From contig NZ_NMTR01000019.1 in NCBI RefSeq assembly GCF_002549775.1, forward strand, positions 1 to 64,000: a stretch of 64,000 nucleotides of DNA, read 5' to 3'. Below are positions 53,308-61,018 of this stretch, piece by piece. Under the pieces are notes generated by a model. The model made no database searches, was not told the origin of the DNA, and saw only the letters and a program-made list of their open reading frames with translations. Both the position numbers and the translations under genes were made by a program. Each line of letters begins with the position of its first letter. The stretch's first letter is position 1. The DNA is from Faecalibacterium langellae. GTDB lineage: Bacteria > Bacillota > Clostridia > Oscillospirales > Ruminococcaceae.

Positions 53308-54819
53308 TCACTGCTCAATCGGCTTCATCGTGGGGAACAGCAGCACGTCACGGATAGAAGCGCTGTCCGTCAGCAGCATGACCAGACGGTCCACGCCGAA
53401 GCCCAGGCCGCCCGTGGGGGGCAGGCCGTACTCCAGAGCGTTGACGTAGTCGTAGTCCACCTGGGCCTTGCAGTCCGGCTCGATGGCCTTGCGCTCGGCC
53501 ACCTGACGCTCGAAGCGGCCCTTCTGGTCAATGGGGTCGTTCAGCTCGCTGAAGGCGTTGCCGTACTCGGTGCAGTCGATGAAATACTCAAAGCGCTCGG
53601 TGAAGGCGGGGTCGTCCGGCTTGCGCTTGGCAAGGGGGCTGATCTCCACGGGGTAGTCGTAGATGAAGGTGGGCTGGATGAGTTTGTCCTCCACGAAGGC
53701 ATCGAAGAACTCGGCCAGGATGGCACCCTTGGTGGGCACCTCGGGCAGCTCCACGTTGTGGGCCTTGGCGGCGGCAATGGCGTCCTCGTCGGTGGCCCAG
53801 TCGTTGAAGTCCACGCCGGAGTACTTCTTCACGGCCTCGATCATGGTCAGGCGCTCCCAGTGGCCCATGTCGATCTGCTTGCCCTGATAGGGGATGACCA
53901 TGCTGCCGCAGATCTTCTGAGCCAGACGCTTGTACAGCTCCTCCACCAGATCCATCATGCCGTGGAAATCGGTGAAGGCCTGATACAGCTCGATGCTGGT
54001 GAACTCCGGGTTGTGCTTGGGGTCCATGCCCTCGTTGCGGAAGATGCGGCCCACTTCATATACGCGGTCCATGCCGCCCACGATCAGGCGCTTGAGGTAC
54101 AGCTCGGTCTCGATGCGCAGCACCATGTCCATGTTCAGGCTGTTGTGATGGGTGTAGAAGGGGCGTGCCGATGCGCCGATCTCGAAGGGGGTCAGGATGG
54201 GGGTGTCCACTTCCAGGAAGCCCTTCTCGTCCAGATAAGCGCGGATCTCCTTCAGGATCTGGCTGCGCTTGACGAAGGTGTCCTTGACCTCCGGGTTTGC
54301 GATCAGGTCCACATAGCGCTGGCGATACCGCATCTCGGTGTCGGTCAGGCCGTGGAACTTCTCGGGCAGGGGGCGCAGGCTCTTGGCCAGCAGCACCAGC
54401 TCGGTGGCGCGGACGCTCAGCTCGCCGGTCTTGGTGCGGAACACCTCGCCCTTCACGCCGATGATATCGCCCACGTCCAGCTTCTTGAAGGCGGCATAAG
54501 CCTCCTCGCCCAGCTCATCGCGGCGGACATACAGCTGGATGTCGCCCTTGTCGTCGCGCAGGTGGGCAAAGCTGGCCTTGCCCATCACGCGCTTGGACAT
54601 CATGCGGCCAGCCAGGGCAACCTGCTTGCCGCTGTCGGTCTCGTTGGGCAGGTCCTTGAATTCTTCCTTCAGGTCGGCCGAGTAGGCGTCCTGCGGGTAC
54701 TTGGTCAGGGTAAAGGGGTCATGACCGGCGGCCTGCAGGTCTGCCAGCTTCTGGCGGCGCACCTGCACCTGCTCGCTCTCGGACAGGCCCTGTGCGGGGT
54801 TTCTCTTTTGTTCTTCCAT
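53308..54819 (-). CDS. lysS: lysyl-tRNA synthetase, class II
   Basis: Charges tRNA-Lys. At 503 residues it has an OB-fold anticodon domain (~55-150), then the class II core with motif 2 IFRNEGMDPKHNPEFTSIE and motif 3 GLGFGVDRLVMLLTDS. The start ATG 54819 lies 23 bp after greA, so the two form an operon. The last codons (TMKPIEQ) and stop lie in the 27-bp core that recurs at 42619. The element inserted here and resupplied an intact end, so the protein is unbroken. Confidence 0.96.
   Translation of the reverse strand: MEEQKRNPAQGLSESEQVQVRRQKLADLQAAGHDPFTLTKYPQDAYSADLKEEFKDLPNETDSGKQVALAGRMMSKRVMGKASFAHLRDDKGDIQLYVRRDELGEEAYAAFKKLDVGDIIGVKGEVFRTKTGELSVRATELVLLAKSLRPLPEKFHGLTDTEMRYRQRYVDLIANPEVKDTFVKRSQILKEIRAYLDEKGFLEVDTPILTPFEIGASARPFYTHHNSLNMDMVLRIETELYLKRLIVGGMDRVYEVGRIFRNEGMDPKHNPEFTSIELYQAFTDFHGMMDLVEELYKRLAQKICGSMVIPYQGKQIDMGHWERLTMIEAVKKYSGVDFNDWATDEDAIAAAKAHNVELPEVPTKGAILAEFFDAFVEDKLIQPTFIYDYPVEISPLAKRKPDDPAFTERFEYFIDCTEYGNAFSELNDPIDQKGRFERQVAERKAIEPDCKAQVDYDYVNALEYGLPPTGGLGFGVDRLVMLLTDSASIRDVLLFPTMKPIEQ
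53310..53336 (-). repeat. right attachment-site core (27 bp) in the lysS 3' end
   Basis: Identical to 42619-42645 and still joined to the lysS coding body. The flanks diverge on both sides of the core (CATTTC against AATTT on one side, AACAGC against CAGGTC on the other), as expected for attR against attL. Confidence 0.9.
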
Positions 54820-54842
54820 GGTTTCTCCTATTATATCCTATA

Positions 54843-55328
54843 TCAGCCCTGGGAGTGGGTGATGGCCAGCACGGTGTACTCCACGGTGTGGCCGGTGGGC
54901 AGCAGCACTTCGGTCTTGTCGCCCACAGCCTTGTTCAGCAGGGCGTGGCCCACGGGGCTCTCGTCGCTGATCTTGCCGTTCAGGGGGTCGGCCTCGGTGC
55001 GGCCCACGATGTCGTATTCTTCGGTCTCGTCCTCGCCGGTCATCTGGATGGTGACGTGGGTGCCCACGGACACGCTCTCCACGCTCAGCTCGCTCTCGTC
55101 GATGACGACGGCGTTCTTGATCATCTGCTCCAGCTCGGTGATGCGGTTCTCCACCAGGCCCTGGGTGTTCTTGGCCTCGTCGTACTCGCTGTTCTCGGAC
55201 AGGTCGCCGTGGCTGCGGGCTTCCTTGATCTCCTCGGCCAGCTCCTTGCGGCGGACGGTCTTGAGGTATTCCAGCTCCTCCTGCATCGCCTTCAGGCCAG
55301 CAGCGGACATCTTGATCTCTTGTGCCAT
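54843..55328 (-). CDS. greA: transcription elongation factor GreA
   Basis: Rescues backtracked RNA polymerase by stimulating transcript cleavage. At 161 residues it has an N-terminal antiparallel coiled coil (~8-75, including ELAEEIKEARSHGDLSENSEYDEAK with the acidic tip) and a C-terminal FKBP-like domain (EYDIVGRTEADPLNGKIS, PVGHALL). SD AAGGAGAG precedes ATG 55328. It is first in the greA-lysS operon. Confidence 0.96.
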   Translation of the reverse strand: MAQEIKMSAAGLKAMQEELEYLKTVRRKELAEEIKEARSHGDLSENSEYDEAKNTQGLVENRITELEQMIKNAVVIDESELSVESVSVGTHVTIQMTGEDETEEYDIVGRTEADPLNGKISDESPVGHALLNKAVGDKTEVLLPTGHTVEYTVLAITHSQG

Positions 55329-55402
55329 TTGAGAATCTCTCCTTGTCTCTATTTGTTTCGCGCAGGTGCAAAGCCGCGCAATGATGCCATTTTGACTACA
55401 TT

Positions 55403-55431
55403 ATTATAATAGCAAGCAGGGGGTTTGTCAA
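55403..55431 (-). promoter_or_regulatory. consensus promoter of greA-lysS
   Basis: Minus strand TTGACA (55426-55431), 17 bp, TATAAT (55403-55408): a perfect sigma-A consensus. Confidence 0.85.
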
Positions 55432-55488
55432 TAAAAAAGGCGGGGCTGCGGGGGGAAAAAGGGGAGAGAAGGGCGGTGCAGTGCAGCA

Positions 55489-55517
55489 AAAAGGCCAGCG
55501 CAGAAGCGCTGGCCTTT
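55489..55517 (-). terminator. terminator of the first SLH-type gene
   Basis: AAAGGCCAGCGC / GCGCTGGCCTTT with loop AGAA, followed by T5 on the minus strand. Confidence 0.92.
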
Positions 55518-55529
55518 GATGAGGGGGCG

Positions 55530-57953
55530 TTATTTTGCAAAGGCGTGGTTCCACACCTCGATGACCCGCCACTTGGGCACCCGGCCGTCGGGGGCAAAGG
55601 TGCCGTCGCTGCGGGCGGTGAGCAGGCCCTGCTCGGTGCACCAGCGGGCCGCAGCCTGCTGGTCGGCGTCCGTGATGTCCGGGTACACGGTCACGACGGC
55701 ACCGGCTTCCGGGCGGCCTGCGGCGTTCCACAGCAGCTGGGCCAGTTCGCCGCGGGTGGCGGGGATGGCGGTGCCTTCCGGCAGCAGGTTTTTCAGCATG
55801 ACGCGGGTCGTCACCTCATAGCCGCCCCACACGGCGGCCCCCGCGAGGGCCGTACCGGCAACCACGGCCACGACGGCCGAACCGTCACCGTCCGCTGCTT
55901 CGCCGGGGTCCACGGGCTTCAGGGTGGGCGTGATGACCAGTTCGCTTGCGCCGGTCAGGTCGTTGTTCCATTCTGGCGCATCCGGGGCATCCGGGTCGGT
56001 CACATCGGACGTGATCACGGTCACATTCTTTCCACAGGTCAGCACCACGGCATCCGTGGCACCTTCCCGCTTGACATCGCTGTCCACCGCGATGTCGTAC
56101 ACTTCCACGCTGTCGTCCGGCGTGTAGGTCAGCTGGTTGGTGAACAGGCCGCCGGTGCCCTCGTTGCGCAGGGTCACGGTACCGGAACACTGGATGATGT
56201 GTTCATCGTCGTTATTGTCGCCGATCAGTTTATCGCCATCCGTTTTGCCGGTGATGGTCACATTCCGGGCACCTGCAATGGTCAGCAGGTAATTCAGAGC
56301 CTGACCGCTGGTGTTGGTCAGGGTCACATCACCCGTGCAAGTAATGTTCGCTGCGCCTTCCACGGCACACCGCTCCTCCGAATCCGCACGCACGGTCACG
56401 TCCTGCGCGGCGTACACGGTCAGACCTTCCCACACACCGCCGCCGATGGGATTCGTGATCTCCACATTGCCGCGGCAGGCGATGTCGGCATCATTGTAAA
56501 CGAGATAGGAGTCATAACGGCCGTCCAGGGTCACATCCTGTGCGTCGTGCACTAGCAGGCTGTCGCCCACCACACCGCCGCCGGTGTTCGTCAGGACTGC
56601 ATCACCGGTGCAGGTGATCTTGGCATCGCCGTTAACGGCATAATCGTCGGAATCGCTGTCCTCGCTTTCCGGGGTGTTGGCCGTCACGGTCACGTTCTGC
56701 GCATTGTACACGGTCAGGTCATAGCGCACGCATGAGCCGCTCTCGTTCGTGATGGTCACATCGCCGCTGGCGCTGACCACAACGTCATCGTGCACAAGGT
56801 TACCATCATAATCTCCCTGCAGGGTCACATTTTTTACGCCGTCCGCGTACACACTGCCCATCACGATGCCGTTCAGCACCACGCTGGGCACCGTGCCGGT
56901 CTTGGGGTCGGCCAGACCCTGTATCTTCACGTCCTTATGGTCCATCGTGAAATCAAAGCGGATGGTGAAGGTGTCGTTGGCAAAGGTCACATCCGCGTTC
57001 GAATTGTTTTTCAGATGCTGCGGTGTAAAGACCTCGGTGTAATCGTTATAGGTGACGTGGAGTTCCATTTCCGTGTTCTCGGCCTTTTTCCAGTTGGCCC
57101 CCACGGTGATATCCTCGTCCGGCATGTGGAAAAGGCATTCCGGCGGGTCATTGCCCTCAAGTTTCAGCCCTTCCGGCAGGACCCAGTGGTCCAGTTCCAG
57201 CGCATCGGCGGGGCGCTCCACATGCACCTCCACCAACTCGCCCCGGTAGAAGCGGGTGCTGACCTGCCCGGTGCGGTCGCTGATGGCGCAGCCGTTTTTC
57301 ACGGTCAGGGTGTAGGTGGGTTCTGCTTTGATCGTAATGCTGCGGGTCAGAGTGGTTATGTGGCCGTCCGTCTTGCTGTAGCGGTACATCTCGCCCGGCG
57401 CAAGCACACCTTCAAGGTAGTCTGACAGGCGCAGCACCATCTCGCTGCTGGACTGGTTTATGAACACTACTTCCTGCGCCGCATCGCCCTGCGCAGCGGT
57501 GTTTTCCACGGTCAGGCTGCCAGTGCAGCCGGGGTAAACAATATTCACCGCTGGGCCGTCCGGCACATAGCCCGAGAGCGTCATGTTGTGGACGTTTGCC
57601 GTGTTCAGCACGGTTTTCACCGCCGGGCCGTCTGCCACCGTGATGTCGAGGTCCACGGTCTTTTCGGGGTTCACATCGATGTAAAGGCCCTCGATGGTCT
57701 TTGTGCTGCTCAGCACGCCGTCCTTGTAGGCAAGGGTGCCGTCGCCAAGGATGTCGTCGGTGTTCTCTTTCACCACGATGGGATTTTCCTTATCCTTGTA
57801 CACCACGGCGATGCTGCCCTCGGGGTAGGTGCCGGGCTGCAGCGTTGCGGCGGGCTCGTCTGCCGCGGCCAGCGCAGGCGCACACAGGCTCAGGGCCATG
57901 GCACCGGACACCAGCGCCGCCGTCAGGCGTCGGATGAGGTTGCGTTGTTTCAT
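55530..57953 (-). CDS. secreted surface protein with C-terminal SLH-like repeat (paralogue A)
   Basis: 807 residues: a signal peptide (~8-28, ending near ALAAAD) and a long beta-rich region of repeated strands such as NVTLQGDYDGNLV, DVTLDGRYDSYLV, NVTITGKTDGDKL, DVTITNES and GNVEITNP, suggesting a parallel beta-helix. A mid-domain resembles InlB_B-type repeats (ANWKKAENTE). A hydrophobic hinge (VVAVVAGTALAGAAVWGGYEV) leads to one SLH-like repeat (~740-800, ATRGELAQLLWNAAGRPE). ATG 57953 has GGAGG upstream. Probably surface-exposed. The 3' 293 bp are identical to paralogue B. Confidence 0.85.
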   Translation of the reverse strand: MKQRNLIRRLTAALVSGAMALSLCAPALAAADEPAATLQPGTYPEGSIAVVYKDKENPIVVKENTDDILGDGTLAYKDGVLSSTKTIEGLYIDVNPEKTVDLDITVADGPAVKTVLNTANVHNMTLSGYVPDGPAVNIVYPGCTGSLTVENTAAQGDAAQEVVFINQSSSEMVLRLSDYLEGVLAPGEMYRYSKTDGHITTLTRSITIKAEPTYTLTVKNGCAISDRTGQVSTRFYRGELVEVHVERPADALELDHWVLPEGLKLEGNDPPECLFHMPDEDITVGANWKKAENTEMELHVTYNDYTEVFTPQHLKNNSNADVTFANDTFTIRFDFTMDHKDVKIQGLADPKTGTVPSVVLNGIVMGSVYADGVKNVTLQGDYDGNLVHDDVVVSASGDVTITNESGSCVRYDLTVYNAQNVTVTANTPESEDSDSDDYAVNGDAKITCTGDAVLTNTGGGVVGDSLLVHDAQDVTLDGRYDSYLVYNDADIACRGNVEITNPIGGGVWEGLTVYAAQDVTVRADSEERCAVEGAANITCTGDVTLTNTSGQALNYLLTIAGARNVTITGKTDGDKLIGDNNDDEHIIQCSGTVTLRNEGTGGLFTNQLTYTPDDSVEVYDIAVDSDVKREGATDAVVLTCGKNVTVITSDVTDPDAPDAPEWNNDLTGASELVITPTLKPVDPGEAADGDGSAVVAVVAGTALAGAAVWGGYEVTTRVMLKNLLPEGTAIPATRGELAQLLWNAAGRPEAGAVVTVYPDITDADQQAAARWCTEQGLLTARSDGTFAPDGRVPKWRVIEVWNHAFAK
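55558..55850 (-). repeat. 293-bp identical 3' cassette, copy in paralogue A
   Basis: Every base matches 58390-58682 by direct comparison. It encodes the hinge end and SLH-like repeat. The genes diverge sharply immediately outside. Confidence 0.95.
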
Positions 57954-58006
57954 GCTGCGTTCCTCCTTTGAATGAAAATGACAGGGGGGGATATGCTTCT
58001 GCCCAA

Positions 58007-58039
58007 AGTATACCATACGGCGGCCCGCTGCGGGTGCAA
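58007..58039 (-). promoter_or_regulatory. promoter region of paralogue A
   Basis: Minus strand TTGCAC (58034-58039), 21 bp, extended -10 TATGGTATACT (TATACT at 58007-58012). The identical geometry plus the flanking GCGCGAAT..GTGCAAACC-type sequence recurs at paralogue B. Confidence 0.6.
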
Positions 58040-58194
58040 ACCTGCGCGAATCGCCCGGAAAACAGCGTGAAAAAAGCGGCAGCGGTACGGTGAGTGGTAC
58101 GCTGTCGCTTTTTGTTGAGTTGTGCGGAAAGGTGTGTTATACTGGCGGTGCTGCCCTTCTCCATTCTGGCAACAGAAGGGAGGTGAGTCACAGG

Positions 58195-58653
58195 ATGATT
58201 CAAGTCCTGATTGATTTTATCGTGGCCGTTGCAGCACAGATAACCGCCTGCTACCTGTGCAGCGACAGCCACGAAGAAGTTGGTTGGAACATTCCATTGT
58301 ATCCACGCACAAAAAAGCGCCCCCTCGGAGTTGCAGCTCCGAGAGGGCGCTTTTGTATTTATTTGCGGGCGAAAGCCTTATTCCACACTTCGATGACCCG
58401 CCACTTGGGCACCCGGCCGTCGGGGGCAAAGGTGCCGTCGCTGCGGGCGGTGAGCAGGCCCTGCTCGGTGCACCAGCGGGCCGCAGCCTGCTGGTCGGCG
58501 TCCGTGATGTCCGGGTACACGGTCACGACGGCACCGGCTTCCGGGCGGCCTGCGGCGTTCCACAGCAGCTGGGCCAGTTCGCCGCGGGTGGCGGGGATGG
58601 CGGTGCCTTCCGGCAGCAGGTTTTTCAGCATGACGCGGGTCGTCACCTCATAG
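58195..58653 (+). CDS. possible small hydrophobic peptide (reading frame probably shorter than drawn)
   Basis: ATG 58195 has a strong SD (GGGAGGTGA) and a TATACT box ~55 bp upstream. It encodes a hydrophobic start MIQVLIDFIVAVAAQITACY, like short membrane peptides of Clostridia. The frame then runs through a perfect terminator hairpin (58313-58354) into antisense of the next gene, which cannot be real coding. The original stop may have been lost by a small indel before 58310. The stretch 58220-58272 is also a long imperfect inverted repeat. Function unknown. Confidence 0.3.
   Translation: MIQVLIDFIVAVAAQITACYLCSDSHEEVGWNIPLYPRTKKRPLGVAAPRGRFCIYLRAKALFHTSMTRHLGTRPSGAKVPSLRAVSRPCSVHQRAAACWSASVMSGYTVTTAPASGRPAAFHSSWASSPRVAGMAVPSGSRFFSMTRVVTS
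58313..58354. terminator. bidirectional terminator
   Basis: AAAAGCGCCCCCTCGGAG pairs with CTCCGAGAGGGCGCTTTT. It ends paralogue B on the minus strand and the small plus-strand transcript. Confidence 0.9.
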
Positions 58654-60650
58654 CCGCCCCACACGGCGGCCCCCGCGAGGGCTGCGCTGACCAGCACGCC
58701 GCTGGCGTCGGTGATGAACTGCCCGACTGCGTCCGAGTCCACATCACCCGGCAGCAACGACGCCGGAGTGATGAGCAGGTGCTGCACCGCGCGCAGGTCG
58801 TCCAGCGCGTCCAGTTGGTAAAGATCGCTCCGCACCTCGCCGGTCTCCCCGTTCAGGGTGACGACGTAGGGCTGCTCGGTCTCCGGGTAGTATTCCAGAA
58901 GATACCAGGCAGCGTCGGAATCCCCGATGGCACTGCCGTCGCGCTGGGTGATATCTACGATGCCGCTGCAGGTGAAAAAGGCGCGCTGGGGCAGTGCGTT
59001 CGCGTCCACGGTCACATTCTGGGCGCTGCTCACCCGCAAAGCGTACCACGGGGCACCGATGAGCCGGATGCTGCCGCCCGCCCGAAGATAACAGGCCACA
59101 CCGAGGGTGTCGGCGGCGGTGGAAAGTGCAATGTCGCCGGTGCAGTCGATGTTGAGCCGGTCGCAGAGCGTGCCGTCGGTTTTGGCCGTCACGTTCCGCA
59201 CACCGGAGATGTCGGAATAACGGCTGGATGTGTTTGCCAGCACCACGTCGCGGGCATTGGTGATCTGCAGCGAGTAGACGGTATCAAGGTGGTCGTGACC
59301 GTCCAGCTCCCCGATGCGGCACGCGTCAAGGGTCACGTCCCGCACGCCGTCCACGATGAGCGTATCGACGGTCAGGTTCTTCAGCACCACGTCCGGGAGC
59401 TCGTCTTCGGTGGGGGCAAGGCCCAGAACGCGGAGGGGCCTGGCTGCTTTTATGTCGTCCACGATGAAGCCGTCCACGACAAAAGCACCGTCTTCATAGG
59501 TGATGCCGTTTATGGGGGCAGCTTCCAGCGAAGCCTTGCTGACGATGAACGAATCCTGTCCCGTGCTGAGCCACAGAGCCTGACCTGTGGCCTGCTCCCG
59601 GTCCCAGTTGGCGGCGGCCGTCACAGCGCAGGCAGGCATCGTGAAGCGGATGCCGTCGCCCTTCCGGTTAAACTGCACGGCGGTGCCGTCCTCTTTGGTC
59701 ACGGTCCAGTCCGTAAAGGTGGTGCCGTCCACCGGGCGCTTCAAGACCAGACGCACTTCTTCGTCCGCATAGAACACCGTTCGGCCCTGGGCGGAATCTG
59801 CCGGCGCGCAGCCGGTCAGGGTGAGCTGATAGTCTTGCTCGTGTTTTGCTGTGATCCAGCTGGGATTGCCAAACGTGCCGAACACGGTGCTGTCGCCCGG
59901 CTGGAACACATCGCAGGTGGCACCCATGGAAGATGCGCGGAATACGAGCTCGGTGGCACCGGTGTTATAGTAGTGCAGGTTGCCGGACTTGCCGTCGCTG
60001 GTCTTATCACACAGCACCAAACCGCCTGCAGGGTTGCGCAACTCGAACTCGCCGCCGCAGCGGACGGTTGCGTCGTTGACGGTGGGCTGGTTGACCGTGC
60101 CGCCGGTAATGGTCACGTCGCCGCCCGCATTCACGGTGAGTTTTTCGCCGCCCACGGCACGGTCGGCGCCGGTGATGCTCACAGCGCCGTCGCTGGTGAT
60201 GTCCGTGCTGCCGGTGACAGCCTGTGCTTCGGCGGCACTGCTGGTGACGGCGACGCTGGCGCTGTCCGTGATGGTCAAGTCGCCCTTCACGGCCGGGCCG
60301 GTGGTGCCGTTCAGCACCACGTTCACGCCGGGCGCGGAGATGGTGAGCGCCTGGAAGTAGGTTCCGGTGACGGTGAGGGTGCGGTCTGCGGCGGTGTATT
60401 GCAGCACAACGTCGCCGCTGGGGGCGCCCACAATGGTCCAGTCCCAGTCCTCCTGCGTGCCAAAATAGAGCTTGTCAAAGACGATGGTGTCCGCGGTGCT
60501 GTTCTCGGCGGTGGACGCTGTGGCCGCGGGCGCGGCGGGGTCCGCTGCGGCGCTGGGGGCTTCTGCCAGCGCCGGCGCGCAGAAGCTGAGAGCCATGGCC
60601 GCCGTCAGTACGGCCGCCGTGAAGCGCCGGGTGAGCGTGTACAGTTTCAT
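58359..60650 (-). CDS. secreted surface protein with C-terminal SLH-like repeat (paralogue B)
   Basis: 763 residues with the plan of the downstream paralogue: a signal peptide (~8-30, ending ALAEAPS), a beta-strand-rich body (LTITDSASVAVTSS, DVTITGGTVNQPTV, NVTVDANALPQRAFF), a central InlB_B-like part (DWTVTKEDGTAVQF), the hinge SAALAGAAVWGGYEV and one SLH-like repeat. The bodies share architecture but little sequence, while the last 293 bp are identical. ATG 60650 has GGAGG 8 nt upstream. Likely surface-anchored, ligand unknown. Confidence 0.85.
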   Translation of the reverse strand: MKLYTLTRRFTAAVLTAAMALSFCAPALAEAPSAAADPAAPAATASTAENSTADTIVFDKLYFGTQEDWDWTIVGAPSGDVVLQYTAADRTLTVTGTYFQALTISAPGVNVVLNGTTGPAVKGDLTITDSASVAVTSSAAEAQAVTGSTDITSDGAVSITGADRAVGGEKLTVNAGGDVTITGGTVNQPTVNDATVRCGGEFELRNPAGGLVLCDKTSDGKSGNLHYYNTGATELVFRASSMGATCDVFQPGDSTVFGTFGNPSWITAKHEQDYQLTLTGCAPADSAQGRTVFYADEEVRLVLKRPVDGTTFTDWTVTKEDGTAVQFNRKGDGIRFTMPACAVTAAANWDREQATGQALWLSTGQDSFIVSKASLEAAPINGITYEDGAFVVDGFIVDDIKAARPLRVLGLAPTEDELPDVVLKNLTVDTLIVDGVRDVTLDACRIGELDGHDHLDTVYSLQITNARDVVLANTSSRYSDISGVRNVTAKTDGTLCDRLNIDCTGDIALSTAADTLGVACYLRAGGSIRLIGAPWYALRVSSAQNVTVDANALPQRAFFTCSGIVDITQRDGSAIGDSDAAWYLLEYYPETEQPYVVTLNGETGEVRSDLYQLDALDDLRAVQHLLITPASLLPGDVDSDAVGQFITDASGVLVSAALAGAAVWGGYEVTTRVMLKNLLPEGTAIPATRGELAQLLWNAAGRPEAGAVVTVYPDITDADQQAAARWCTEQGLLTARSDGTFAPDGRVPKWRVIEVWNKAFARK
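58390..58682 (-). repeat. 293-bp identical 3' cassette, copy in paralogue B
   Basis: Second copy of 55558-55850, offset 2832 bp, same orientation. Confidence 0.95.
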
Positions 60651-60714
60651 GCAAAGTTCCTCCTTGTCCGGGCAGGAAGCGCACGCTGTGCCCTCCCGCA
60701 GTATTTCCGGCCCA

Positions 60715-60747
60715 AGTATACCATAAAGCGGCGAGCCATTTGTGCAA
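60715..60747 (-). promoter_or_regulatory. promoter region of paralogue B
   Basis: Minus strand TTGCAC (60742-60747), 21 bp, TATGGTATACT (TATACT at 60715-60720), like paralogue A. Confidence 0.6.
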
Positions 60748-60837
60748 ACCCGCGCGAATGGGGGCGAAATATGCGCGAATGGCGGGCAAAGGCAGAGCGG
60801 ACAGCGGCCGCAGGAACTTCTCGCTTTTTTCCGCAAC

Positions 60838-60876
60838 AAAAACCCCCGCTGACAGAGGGAAAAGTGTCAACGGGGG
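60838..60876 (-). terminator. terminator of the EF-G-like gene
   Basis: CCCCCG..TGACA pairs with TGTCA..CGGGGG; on the minus strand it is followed by T5. Confidence 0.75.
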
Positions 60877-60891
60877 CCGGGGTGATGTCTA

Positions 60892-60975
60892 AAATGATGT
60901 GCTTGCGCAATGAGGTTGTTCCTGCGGAACAAATGATGTGCCTGCGCAATGATGTGCCGCTGCGCGGCAATGGCG
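60892..60975. repeat. short direct repeats with hairpins
   Basis: AAATGATGTGC(T/C)TGCGCAATGA occurs at 60892 and 60931, and a third, looser AATGATGTGCCGC..GCGGCAATGG follows at 60948. They lie between two terminators and no gene is seen. Confidence 0.6.
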
Positions 60976-61018
60976 GAGGGGGCTGCCGCCGGTCAGGCGG
61001 CTGGGGGAGTTGGCGCGC

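Noticed and set aside
60892-60975. CRISPR-like array
   Set aside because: Only two or three short imperfect repeats with unequal spacing and no cas genes anywhere in the window.
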